A DNA stretch of 5,938 nt from the NCBI GenBank assembly GCA_026914095.1, contig JAPPIY010000140.1, positions 1 to 5,938 of the forward strand, in the 5' to 3' direction. Numbering within the stretch: position 1 is the first letter of the stretch; the number at the start of each line of letters is the position of its first letter. Made by a program: the position numbers and the translations under genes. This stretch comes from Oligoflexia bacterium (GTDB taxonomy: Bacteria > Bdellovibrionota > Bdellovibrionia > Bdellovibrionales > UBA1609). The notes below the pieces were generated by a model, which did not search any database, had not been told where the DNA came from, and worked only from the letters and a program-made list of their open reading frames with translations. Positions 1-5,875 of the stretch are shown in pieces.

Positions 1-2
1 AT

Positions 3-98
3 TTACAACCTCACTGCAACACGATTATTTGCTTCAGTCATGTATATAATTCCCATAATCTCTAAAAAATCTTCCTGAAAACCTTGATTTTGTGGGAA
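3..98 (-). pseudogene. Possible 3' remnant of a gene (short open frame ending in VAVRL)
   Basis: On the - strand an open frame of about 31 codons runs from just after an in-frame TAA (99-101) to a TAA stop at 3-5. Its last part reads EIMGIIYMTEANNRVAVRL, which looks like ordinary protein sequence rather than random AT-rich translation. Possible internal starts are ATG at 54-56 and at 39-41, giving products of only 17 and 12 residues, with no clear ribosome binding site. I do not recognise the family. The frame could be the decayed tail of a lost gene, a very small gene, or chance. It overlaps the inverted repeats described for 37-160, which favours chance or a repeat. Low confidence. Confidence 0.2.
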
Positions 99-160
99 TT
101 ATATATTTAACTCAGCATAAAATTTTTAAAATGAAGATAAATCCCAAATTTATACATGAC
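37..160. repeat. Nested inverted repeats, MITE-like or structured intergenic element
   Basis: A perfect 10-bp inverted repeat, GTCATGTATA at 37-46 and TATACATGAC at 151-160, bounds this segment. When the arms are extended to 20 bases (37-56 against 141-160), 15 positions match. Inside it, a second perfect 13-bp inverted repeat pairs TATATAATTCCCA (43-55) with TGGGAATTATATA (93-105). The arms therefore compete for the same left strand and could form alternative hairpins. The shape is compatible with a small palindromic repeat, but no target duplication is visible and AT-richness lowers the significance. The rest of 1-247 shows no gene or clear terminator. Confidence 0.4.
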
Positions 161-247
161 AAATAGCCTGAAAAAAGAATCACCTGCGAAAATCCACACT
201 TAGCTAGCCTCTTTTGCTTTAATCTACAAGTTTTTAAAATTTAAGCT

Positions 248-1264
248 TTAAATTTGATCGGGGTTGATTTCCACTTTTATATGTTTTCTTTGAGTGGACA
301 TCCAAGAGTTAAACAGACGGCTGGATTTTTCAAAATTTTGACTGATTAAGTCTGCCAGCTGTTTGTCTTCTGGACTGATGTTTTTTTCTTTAGAAAAAGA
401 AAGGACTTCCACAACATGAACTTTATTGTCGTCTCTAATCAGTTTAGGAATAAGCCCTTTAGAAGGGAGTTGATTGAGGACAGCAGTCATTATTGTCTCA
501 TTATGAGCTATAGAGACTCTTAAAGGCAGAAGGAGAGAAAACAAACCTGTTTGTTCCCATTTCACTTGAGCTTTTTTTAAAAATTTTTCAATTTCTTTTT
601 TATTTTTTTCTTGGACAAAAGGCTCCAGTTTCTCTTCTGCGATTTCTTCCGCTTTTAGTGTCACATATCGGAGATTCACTTTGTATTGATGTCTGGCTTG
701 GCTTTTTTCTTTTTCCAATTCATTAGACGAAACCGCTTGATTAAAAGTCTTCTGCCAATTGTCAGCTAATTTCTCCCTGCGAACTCTCTCTTCAAAACGA
801 GAGGAGCTTAAGTTTTGGCTTTTTAAAAAAGCCATATATCTGGAGTTTAAAAAACGGCCCTCTTCCTGAAAATAAGGGATGTTTTGAATCGTGGATATGA
901 GTTCTTTATCGGTTAAAAACAGACCTTCTTTTTGCAAAGCGTAATTGATGACATAAATACTTACCAGATTTTGTAAAGCTATAGAGCGAATCTGTTGCTG
1001 AAGTTTTGAGTAGGTTTCTTCATCCGCTTGCTCTAAACGGCTTTTATATTGGTTTCTTAGATTTTCTTCTAAGACTCTCAAATCTCTTACGCGTATAAAC
1101 TCACTTCCTACCTGGCCTACAACTCCTTCTCCCATTAGATTGATCCCCATAGGAGCTATAAAGACAAATACAATGCATATCAAGCCAAAAACAACGACAG
1201 AGAATATTTTTTTCAGTTTTCCATCTCTATAGGATCGCCCCGGCCGTCTTAATTTATCTAACAT
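248..1264 (-). CDS. Membrane-anchored SurA/PpiD-like periplasmic chaperone without a parvulin domain
   Basis: Predicted envelope foldase or chaperone of 338 residues. A short basic cytoplasmic segment (about 1-20, RRPGRSYRDGKLKK) precedes one transmembrane helix (about 20-42), so the rest should lie in the periplasm. The stretch GEGVVGQVGSEFIRVRDLR (45-63) is the strand and helix opening typical of SurA/PpiD N-terminal domains. It is followed by long helices and the family-like IPYFQEEGRFLNSRYMAFL (129-147) and FEERVRREKL (157-166). PpiD of E. coli is much longer (about 620 residues) and contains a parvulin-type isomerase domain. No parvulin signature is visible here; residues 196-290 appear to keep only C-terminal β-strand elements (KVHVVEVL). 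The protein is therefore more likely a holdase-type chaperone than a prolyl isomerase. The start at 1264 has a good Shine-Dalgarno (AAGGGGG, 5 nt away). The gene is divergent from mreC. The family assignment is fairly firm; the client proteins are unknown. Confidence 0.75.
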   Translation of the reverse strand: MLDKLRRPGRSYRDGKLKKIFSVVVFGLICIVFVFIAPMGINLMGEGVVGQVGSEFIRVRDLRVLEENLRNQYKSRLEQADEETYSKLQQQIRSIALQNLVSIYVINYALQKEGLFLTDKELISTIQNIPYFQEEGRFLNSRYMAFLKSQNLSSSRFEERVRREKLADNWQKTFNQAVSSNELEKEKSQARHQYKVNLRYVTLKAEEIAEEKLEPFVQEKNKKEIEKFLKKAQVKWEQTGLFSLLLPLRVSIAHNETIMTAVLNQLPSKGLIPKLIRDDNKVHVVEVLSFSKEKNISPEDKQLADLISQNFEKSSRLFNSWMSTQRKHIKVEINPDQI

Positions 1265-1269
1265 ATCTG

Positions 1270-1276
1270 CCCCCTT
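1270..1276 (-). promoter_or_regulatory. Ribosome binding site of the SurA/PpiD-like gene
   Basis: On the - strand the sequence AAGGGGG lies 5 nt before the ATG at 1262-1264. It is a strong purine-rich Shine-Dalgarno match and supports this start codon. Confidence 0.6.
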
Positions 1277-1306
1277 TTTTAATTTTTAACTGAACGAATC
1301 AGCTGA

Positions 1307-1334
1307 ATTATACTGGCCTAGTTTGAATTTTAAA
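1307..1334 (-). promoter_or_regulatory. Predicted promoter for the SurA/PpiD-like gene
   Basis: On the - strand a perfect -10 hexamer TATAAT occupies 1307-1312, with a TTTAAA (4 of 6 matches to TTGACA) at 1329-1334 and a 16-bp spacer. Transcription would begin near 1300, leaving a leader of about 35 nt before the ATG. The -10 box straddles the left tip of the palindromic element (1309 onwards) and the -35 lies wholly inside it, so the element appears to contribute most of this promoter. This is pattern-based inference; the -35 is weak. Confidence 0.45.
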
Positions 1335-1347
1335 GTTTTTTCTGGAG

Positions 1348-1367
1348 ATTCCCGCTTGCGCGGGAAT
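1348..1367. repeat. dRS3-like 20-bp hairpin (ATTCCC-N8-GGGAAT), unit 1
   Basis: ATTCCC-GCTTGCGC-GGGAAT matches the ATTCCC-N8-GGGAAT form known as dRS3 in Neisseria and widespread in other Gram-negative genomes. It forms a GC-rich stem that stands out against the AT-rich surroundings and lies at the centre of the 1309-1403 unit. Resemblance to dRS3 is by pattern only and does not imply neisserial origin. Confidence 0.7.
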
Positions 1368-1438
1368 GACAGTTGGGATAAAAATTCAAACAAGATCGGT
1401 ATAGACTGATCCTGTTTGAAATTTTCGACCTAACTGTC

Positions 1439-1459
1439 ATTCCCTGCGAAAGCGGGAAT
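1439..1459. repeat. dRS3-like hairpin with a 9-nt core, unit 2
   Basis: ATTCCC-TGCGAAAGC-GGGAAT has the same arms as the copy at 1348-1367, but the core is 9 rather than 8 nt, apparently because of an extra T after ATTCCC. The flanks CTGTC and CCAG are those commonly seen around this widespread palindrome. It is centred in the 1402-1496 unit. Confidence 0.7.
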
Positions 1460-1470
1460 CCAGTTAAACC

Positions 1471-1500
1471 CTGAAAACTTAAACAAGATCGGTATATATT
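1471..1500 (+). promoter_or_regulatory. Predicted promoter of the mreC-mreD-mrdA-rodA operon
   Basis: A -10-like TATATT at 1495-1500 (5 of 6 matches) lies 18 bp downstream of CTGAAA at 1471-1476 (4 of 6). Transcription would start near 1507, about 34 nt before the mreC ATG. The -35 is inside the palindromic element and the -10 begins at its right tip, mirroring the arrangement at its left end. It is the best candidate in the intergenic region, though weak. mreC has no other gene directly upstream on this strand, so a promoter must lie in 1265-1540 unless it is very remote. Confidence 0.35.
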
Positions 1501-1540
1501 AAACTCTTTGTTAGGTTAACAGAGCTTTGGTTAAAATTCT

Positions 1541-2413
1541 ATGAATATTTTTTATTTTAGGAAACAAGTTCTCATTTTTATTGTTTTATTTTCTGTCATT
1601 CTCATTGGATTGCAATGGCTCAATAGGGATTCTGAGCAGGATCCTCTAACCAGTCTATCCTTTAAGATTTTTTCTGAAGTTCAGACAGCTAGCGTCAATT
1701 TTCACAACAGCTTTTTTGGTGTATTAAAAAAATATTTGTTTTTACTGGAGCTTAGAGAGAGAAATGAGCTTTTAGAGCAAGAAAATAGAAAACTTAAAAT
1801 AAAGCAACAGCTCTTTGAGGAGGCTCTTGGAGAAAATGAAAGATTGAAAAAAATCATAGATTTTCCAGTGAATCAAAATTTTCAGCTATTAGCCGGTGAA
1901 ATTGTAAGCGCCGATTTTCTATCTAAAAACCAATTGCTCACCATAAATAAAGGCAGTTCTCATGGGGTTAAAAAATTAATGGGAGTGTTGCATCCTAAAG
2001 GTCTGGTTGGTTATGTTTTTAGAACTAGTCTGCGTAGCTCTCAAATTATCACTTTATTTCATCCTTTATCTTCTTTGCCTGTTAGAAATAGAAACAGCCG
2101 TGTTGCGGGTTTGCTCACGCCGTCTGAAAAAAATCGCCTCCGATTTGATTTTTGGGAGACGGAGTTGTTTGACGATAAAATACAGGAAAATTTTAAAGTG
2201 GGAGATTTTATAATTACTATGAAGTCCGATCAGTTTCCTTCTGGATTTTTAGTTGGGCAGGTCTTGCCCTTTTATCATTCCGCTAAAAATATAAATCCTG
2301 ATATTTATGTTCAGCCCTTTGTGGATTTTAATTCTTTAGAGGAGGTATTTGTTATTTTAAAAGCGGAGGGCCTTTTAAAGAAAGCGGGAGAAGAGAATGA
2401 AACAGCCAACTAA
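1541..2413 (+). CDS. mreC: Rod shape-determining protein MreC
   Basis: MreC is the periplasmic scaffold of the elongasome; it binds PBP2 and helps switch the RodA-PBP2 synthase on. The 290-residue product has the usual family layout and length. There is a short N-terminus, one transmembrane helix (about 9-25), and a charged coiled-coil (about 66-106, with heptad-like LRERNELLEQENRKLK). A β-rich MreC domain follows (about 117-275). Family landmarks are INKGSSHGV (135-143), GLVGYV (154-159) and GDFIITMKSDQFPSGFLVGQV (221-241), matching the family pattern GD-x-hydrophobic-T...FP-x-G...VG-x-V. ATG 1541 is the first possible start, since in-frame stops lie at 1517 and 1532. No convincing Shine-Dalgarno precedes it, unlike the downstream genes. 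Its end overlaps mreD by 17 nt. mreB, often just upstream in other genomes, is absent here. Confidence 0.93.
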   Translation: MNIFYFRKQVLIFIVLFSVILIGLQWLNRDSEQDPLTSLSFKIFSEVQTASVNFHNSFFGVLKKYLFLLELRERNELLEQENRKLKIKQQLFEEALGENERLKKIIDFPVNQNFQLLAGEIVSADFLSKNQLLTINKGSSHGVKKLMGVLHPKGLVGYVFRTSLRSSQIITLFHPLSSLPVRNRNSRVAGLLTPSEKNRLRFDFWETELFDDKIQENFKVGDFIITMKSDQFPSGFLVGQVLPFYHSAKNINPDIYVQPFVDFNSLEEVFVILKAEGLLKKAGEENETAN

Positions 2414-2906
2414 CACTTCTTTTACGGTTTGGCTTGTGTTTTTTATTTTTTTAATTGGCTCTTTTATTTTACAAAATTCTTTTTTAAGTTTTATACTTAA
2501 ACCAAGCCTCATTCCTTATATATTATGGCCTCCTCTGTTGTTTTTTTTCTTATACAGAAGCTTTTTATCTTCCTTTATTTTATTGTTTGTCATAAGCGCT
2601 CTATCCAGCGCTTTTTTGTCGTTGTCTATTCCTGTCTTGTTTTTTATCTATCTGTTTTTTTTTATGAGTGTTGTTATTGTAAAACAGTTTTTCTATTCTA
2701 AGTCTTTTATTTTTTTTGCCAGTTTGGTATTTATATTTTCTTTTTTCTGCCCCTATTTTATTGAGGGGGTTTATGGCCTGTCCCAACTCAATTTTTCTGT
2801 ATCAAATGTTTTGTTTTATTTTTACAAATCTTTTATGACTTGTGTTTTAGCGGTTTGCGTATTTCCTATTTTAAAAAAATATTTTCCTATCTCAGAGGGG
2901 ATTTAA
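2397..2906 (+). CDS. mreD: Rod shape-determining protein MreD
   Basis: MreD is an integral inner-membrane protein that works with MreC to localise and regulate the elongation machinery. The 169-residue product is almost wholly hydrophobic, with five or six predicted membrane helices (roughly 10-32, 38-53, 56-79, 80-96, 102-124, 136-158) and only short polar loops. This and its length fit the family. MreD is poorly conserved, so the identification rests mainly on topology and on its place between mreC and mrdA. Phenylalanine is extreme, 35 of 169 residues, reflecting TTT-rich AT-biased codons. The ATG sits inside the end of mreC (17-nt overlap) behind a GGGAG Shine-Dalgarno at 2386-2390, suggesting translational coupling. 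The gene stops 3 nt before mrdA. Confidence 0.85.
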   Translation: MKQPTNTSFTVWLVFFIFLIGSFILQNSFLSFILKPSLIPYILWPPLLFFFLYRSFLSSFILLFVISALSSAFLSLSIPVLFFIYLFFFMSVVIVKQFFYSKSFIFFASLVFIFSFFCPYFIEGVYGLSQLNFSVSNVLFYFYKSFMTCVLAVCVFPILKKYFPISEGI

Positions 2907-2909
2907 GAT

Positions 2910-4772
2910 ATGATAGATCAAAGACAAGAAATAGAAATAAAAACTCACACTTATAAATTTTATTTGCTTATAAGTTTCACAAGCTTGCTATTTGTATTGT
3001 TGTTGTCGAGATTGGGTTTTCTTCAAATTTATCAGGGAGAGCAACTTAAAAAGCTGTCAGACAGCAACCGATTTAAAAAACAAGTTTTAATAGCTCCCAG
3101 GGGCCGGATTTTAGATAGAAAAGAGAGAATATTAGTTGGAAATAAAAAAGTGTCTCAGCTTATTATCTCTATGAGCTCTCAGTTTCCTTTAGATGACAGG
3201 CTGAAAAAAATATCAGATATTATTAAAGCTCCCGTTCAAACTTTAAAAGATAGAGTGGAGATTAGCAGGAAAAAATACAGCCCTTTTCATCCTGTTGTAT
3301 TGATGGAAAATTTGCCTGTAATGTCTGCGCACAAAATTAAGCAGTTGAGATGGAATTATCCTGAAATTCAGGTCCAAGCAGTGGAAAAAAGAGTTTATTC
3401 TTTAAAAGCGAATGGCTCGCAAATTTTTGGTTTTATTGGAGCGATTTCAAAGAGGGACATACAAAAGTTAAAAGAGCAAAATAGGAGGTTTTATCTATCT
3501 GATGTTGTGGGGAAAAGCGGTTTGGAAAAACTGTATAATCAAGAGTTAAAGGGAAAAAACGGCTTTTCTATGGTGGAGGTTGACGCTCAAAATCGTCCAT
3601 CCACACAGAGCTTAGCCCATCCTTTTAGCTCTTTTAGAATTGATCCCGCGCGGGGGGAAGATCTCAGCTTAACTTTAGACAAAAATTTACAAGACTTCAC
3701 TTTAAAAGCTATGAGACGCAAAGATTCTCTTTATCCTCGCACAGGCTCAGTGGTTGTTATGAAAACAAATGGAGAGATATTAGCTCTATTGAGCGAACCG
3801 GGTTTTGACCCCAATATTCTAAGTTCTAGTATAGATGAAGAGTTATGGAGCAAATGGTCTGCTAAAGATTCTAAGATCTTTATCAATAAAGCTTTTCAGG
3901 AAAATTACTCCCCTGGGTCTGTCTTCAAACCTTTTGTTGGCTTGGCTGGTTTGCAGGAGGGTCTTATTACAGAAGAGACTTTGATAGACTCTCAAGCTGT
4001 TTTTAAATTGGGAAATAGAGTTTTTCATGATCATAACCGTTCGGGCTATGGAAAGATTGATCTCATGACCGCTATAGAAAGATCGGCTAACACTTTTTTT
4101 TATCAATTAGCCAATAAATTGGGGGTGGATAAAATTTATTATTATGCGAGTCTGTTTGGTTTTGGAGCAAAAACGCAAATAAAACTGCCAGGAGAAATAG
4201 CCGGCCTTTTACCTTCTCCAGAATGGAGAAAAAAATATTTTAATAAAGCCTGGCGAAAAGGGGATACAATCAACCTTTCTATTGGTCAAGGGGAGCTTTT
4301 AACCACTTTATTACAGCTCACAGTGGCCTACAATGCAATAGCCACAGAAGGACTTATTGTTAAGCCTTTTCTTTTGAAAAAAAAGGGAGAGAGGACAATA
4401 AATCAGCCATTTATTTTAGACAGTTTGACGGATAGAATAGATAGAAAACACTTTATCACTCTTAAAAAAGCTTTAAAACAAGTGGTTCAGGGAGAGAAAG
4501 GCACGGCTCGCTGGTATAAACTGCCTTTTGTGTCTTTTTCTGGAAAAACAGGAACAGCTCAAGTTATATCCTTAGATTCTAAAAGCCTTTATAAGGAATG
4601 CAGGCAGTTGGCTAAAGAATATAGACATCATGGATGGTTTATCAGTTTCGCGCCCAGTGATGATCCTGAAATTGTTGTGTCTGTTTTTACAGAACACTCC
4701 TGCTCTGGCTCTAAAGGCTCAGCCTCTGTCGCCCGTGATATTATTCAATATTATTTTAAAAATAAGGATTAG
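2910..4772 (+). CDS. mrdA: Penicillin-binding protein 2 (class B peptidoglycan transpeptidase of the elongasome)
   Basis: PBP2 cross-links peptide stems of nascent peptidoglycan during side-wall growth and is the partner of RodA. The 620-residue protein has a short cytoplasmic tail, one transmembrane anchor (about 17-40) and the N-terminal pedestal/dimerisation domain (about 58-235). The pedestal includes the class B motif APRGRILDR (62-70) and GKSGLEKLYNQELKGKNG (201-218). The transpeptidase domain (about 255-615) contains all active-site motifs: SxxK with nucleophile S337 and K340 (YSPGSVFKP), SxN at S392-A-N394, and KTG at K546-T-G548 (SGKTGTAQ). IGQGELLTT (458-466) is also typical. Length is normal for PBP2 (E. 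coli 633). A GAGGGG Shine-Dalgarno (2895-2900) lies 9 nt before ATG 2910, and the gene begins 3 nt after the mreD stop. It appears intact and active. Position before rodA argues for PBP2 rather than the division protein FtsI. Confidence 0.95.
   Translation: MIDQRQEIEIKTHTYKFYLLISFTSLLFVLLLSRLGFLQIYQGEQLKKLSDSNRFKKQVLIAPRGRILDRKERILVGNKKVSQLIISMSSQFPLDDRLKKISDIIKAPVQTLKDRVEISRKKYSPFHPVVLMENLPVMSAHKIKQLRWNYPEIQVQAVEKRVYSLKANGSQIFGFIGAISKRDIQKLKEQNRRFYLSDVVGKSGLEKLYNQELKGKNGFSMVEVDAQNRPSTQSLAHPFSSFRIDPARGEDLSLTLDKNLQDFTLKAMRRKDSLYPRTGSVVVMKTNGEILALLSEPGFDPNILSSSIDEELWSKWSAKDSKIFINKAFQENYSPGSVFKPFVGLAGLQEGLITEETLIDSQAVFKLGNRVFHDHNRSGYGKIDLMTAIERSANTFFYQLANKLGVDKIYYYASLFGFGAKTQIKLPGEIAGLLPSPEWRKKYFNKAWRKGDTINLSIGQGELLTTLLQLTVAYNAIATEGLIVKPFLLKKKGERTINQPFILDSLTDRIDRKHFITLKKALKQVVQGEKGTARWYKLPFVSFSGKTGTAQVISLDSKSLYKECRQLAKEYRHHGWFISFAPSDDPEIVVSVFTEHSCSGSKGSASVARDIIQYYFKNKD
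4764..4768 (+). promoter_or_regulatory. rodA ribosome binding site inside the end of mrdA
   Basis: AAGGA lies 9 nt before the rodA ATG, within the last codons of mrdA (the segment encoding KNKD). The rodA start is separated from the mrdA stop by only 5 nt, so translation is probably coupled. An equivalent AAGGA at 5861-5865 serves the gene after rodA. Confidence 0.55.
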
Positions 4773-4777
4773 ACGCA

Positions 4778-5875
4778 ATGAAGCCGCTTTCTGTTTTTTA
4801 TGTTATTAAAAACGCGAATTTGTCTTTCCTATTTTATATTTTGATTTTGCAGGGGATTGGCTTGATTTCTCTTTATAGCGCCGTTTTTGGTGATATTTCT
4901 CTATTTAACCAGCAGTTGATTTGGATTGTCCTTTCTTGGTTTGTGTTTTTCTTTGTCTATAGCCTCAATGCTGAAATCATTTCTAAAGTCTTGTGGCCTT
5001 TATTTTGGCTAAACTTATTGGCTTTAATTGCCGTTTATTTAATTGGAAAAGAGGTTTATAGTGTTAAAAGATGGCTGAATCTGGGTTTTTTCTATTATCA
5101 GCCGTCTGAAACTTTAAAATTGGTATTGCTTTTGATTACAGCTGAAAAAATAGCGCGAAGGCCTTTTGGGCAGGCTTTTAATTTTATGGAGTTGATGAAG
5201 TTTATGGTTTTTATTATTCCTCCTGTTGTTCTGGTGTTGTTACAGCCAGACTTAGGGACTGCTGGAATTATTTTAATTATGATAGTTACTCTTATTTTAT
5301 TTAATGGAGTGGAGGGAAAAACCCTGATTGGTTTTTTTATCGTTTTTTTAATCAGCGCTCCTCTAGCATGGAAGCATGTTTTAAAACCTTATCAAAAGGC
5401 GAGAGTGACTAGTTTTATTGACCCTTTGAATGATCCTCAAGGGACCGGCTATAATGTGATTCAATCTAAAATTGCGATTGGAAGCGGACAACTCTTTGGA
5501 AAAGGCTGGAAACAGGGAACTCAGAATAAACTTCAATTTTTGCCAGAGCGCCATACGGATTTTATTTTTAGCGTCTTGAGTGAAGAGTATGGTTTTATGG
5601 GAAGCGCTTTCACTTTACTGCTCTTTTTTTTAGTGATATTTTTTATTTTTAATTTGGCCAGACAGACAAGGGATCGTTTAAATTGTTATTTCTGTTTGGC
5701 GGTAGGCTCTTTTTTACTGTGGCATGTGGTATTAAATTTAGCGATGACAATGGGTTTGTTTCCCGTTGTGGGAATCCCATTGCCTTTATTGTCTTATGGA
5801 GGCTCTCACACTGTAACCACCATGGCTTTTTTAGGTTTAGCAGGAGGGATTTATAAAAATAAGGATTTATTTTGA
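4778..5875 (+). CDS. rodA: RodA, SEDS-family peptidoglycan glycosyltransferase
   Basis: RodA polymerises lipid II into glycan strands in the elongasome, in complex with PBP2. The 365-residue product is a polytopic membrane protein with about ten helices and a long periplasmic loop (about 200-270), normal for RodA (E. coli 370). SEDS signatures are SVKRWLNLG (95-103), QPSE plus K114 (108-114), LLQPDLGTA (154-162), DPLNDPQGTGYNVIQSKIAIGSG (in 215-237) and FGKGWKQGTQNKLQFLPE (in 240-257). The family-essential aspartate is D261 in RHTDFIF (aligning with D262 of E. coli RodA). The C-terminal VVGIPLPLLSYGGSH (330-344) completes the fold. Location directly after mrdA, with a 5-nt gap, distinguishes it from FtsW, the division paralogue. 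All key residues visible are intact. Its TGA overlaps the next ATG by one base. Confidence 0.95.
   Translation: MKPLSVFYVIKNANLSFLFYILILQGIGLISLYSAVFGDISLFNQQLIWIVLSWFVFFFVYSLNAEIISKVLWPLFWLNLLALIAVYLIGKEVYSVKRWLNLGFFYYQPSETLKLVLLLITAEKIARRPFGQAFNFMELMKFMVFIIPPVVLVLLQPDLGTAGIILIMIVTLILFNGVEGKTLIGFFIVFLISAPLAWKHVLKPYQKARVTSFIDPLNDPQGTGYNVIQSKIAIGSGQLFGKGWKQGTQNKLQFLPERHTDFIFSVLSEEYGFMGSAFTLLLFFLVIFFIFNLARQTRDRLNCYFCLAVGSFLLWHVVLNLAMTMGLFPVVGIPLPLLSYGGSHTVTTMAFLGLAGGIYKNKDLF

Larger units (their letters stand above)
1309..1496. repeat. 188-bp palindromic element made of two abutting inverted MITE-like units
   Basis: The left and right halves are imperfect reverse complements centred at about 1402/1403, where the local sequence ATCGGTATAGACTGAT is itself nearly palindromic. 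The block can be read as two 95-bp units, 1309-1403 and 1402-1496, sharing a TA. Each unit ends in the identical 16-mer AAACAAGATCGGTATA (1388-1403 and 1481-1496) and begins with an imperfect inverted copy of it (1309-1324 and 1402-1417). Each has an ATTCCC/GGGAAT hairpin at its centre. The units are inverted relative to each other (GGGAATGACAGTT at 1362-1374 pairs with AACTGTCATTCCC at 1432-1444). There is no coding capacity. A non-autonomous repeat of MITE or REP type is the best description. The TA junction is compatible with IS630/Tc1-mariner-type target use, which is inference. Confidence 0.75.

Noticed and set aside
237..255. Short hairpin (AAATTTAA/TTAAATTT) at the foldase stop codon as a terminator
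   Set aside because: The stem is pure A/T with no clear T tract after it on the - strand, so an intrinsic terminator cannot be supported.
1309..1496. CRISPR array or bidirectional terminator reading of the palindrome
   Set aside because: There are no regularly spaced direct repeats with unique spacers. The flanking genes are divergent, so no terminator is needed here, and the dRS3-like hairpins lack T tracts.
1532..1537. TAAAAT as a -10 box, with TTGTTA at 1508-1513 as -35 (18-bp spacer)
   Set aside because: Transcription would begin a few bases inside mreC, after its ATG at 1541, so this cannot give a full-length message.
2007..2213. 68-codon + strand open frame inside mreC
   Set aside because: It lies wholly within the well-supported mreC frame, with no ribosome binding site or family resemblance.
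2601..2786. 61-codon - strand open frame opposite mreD
   Set aside because: Its Lys-rich translation is what the complement of TTT-rich mreD gives; there are no independent coding signals.
3843..4106. 87-codon - strand open frame opposite mrdA
   Set aside because: It is antisense to the transpeptidase core containing SxxK and SxN; no start signal or recognisable domain.
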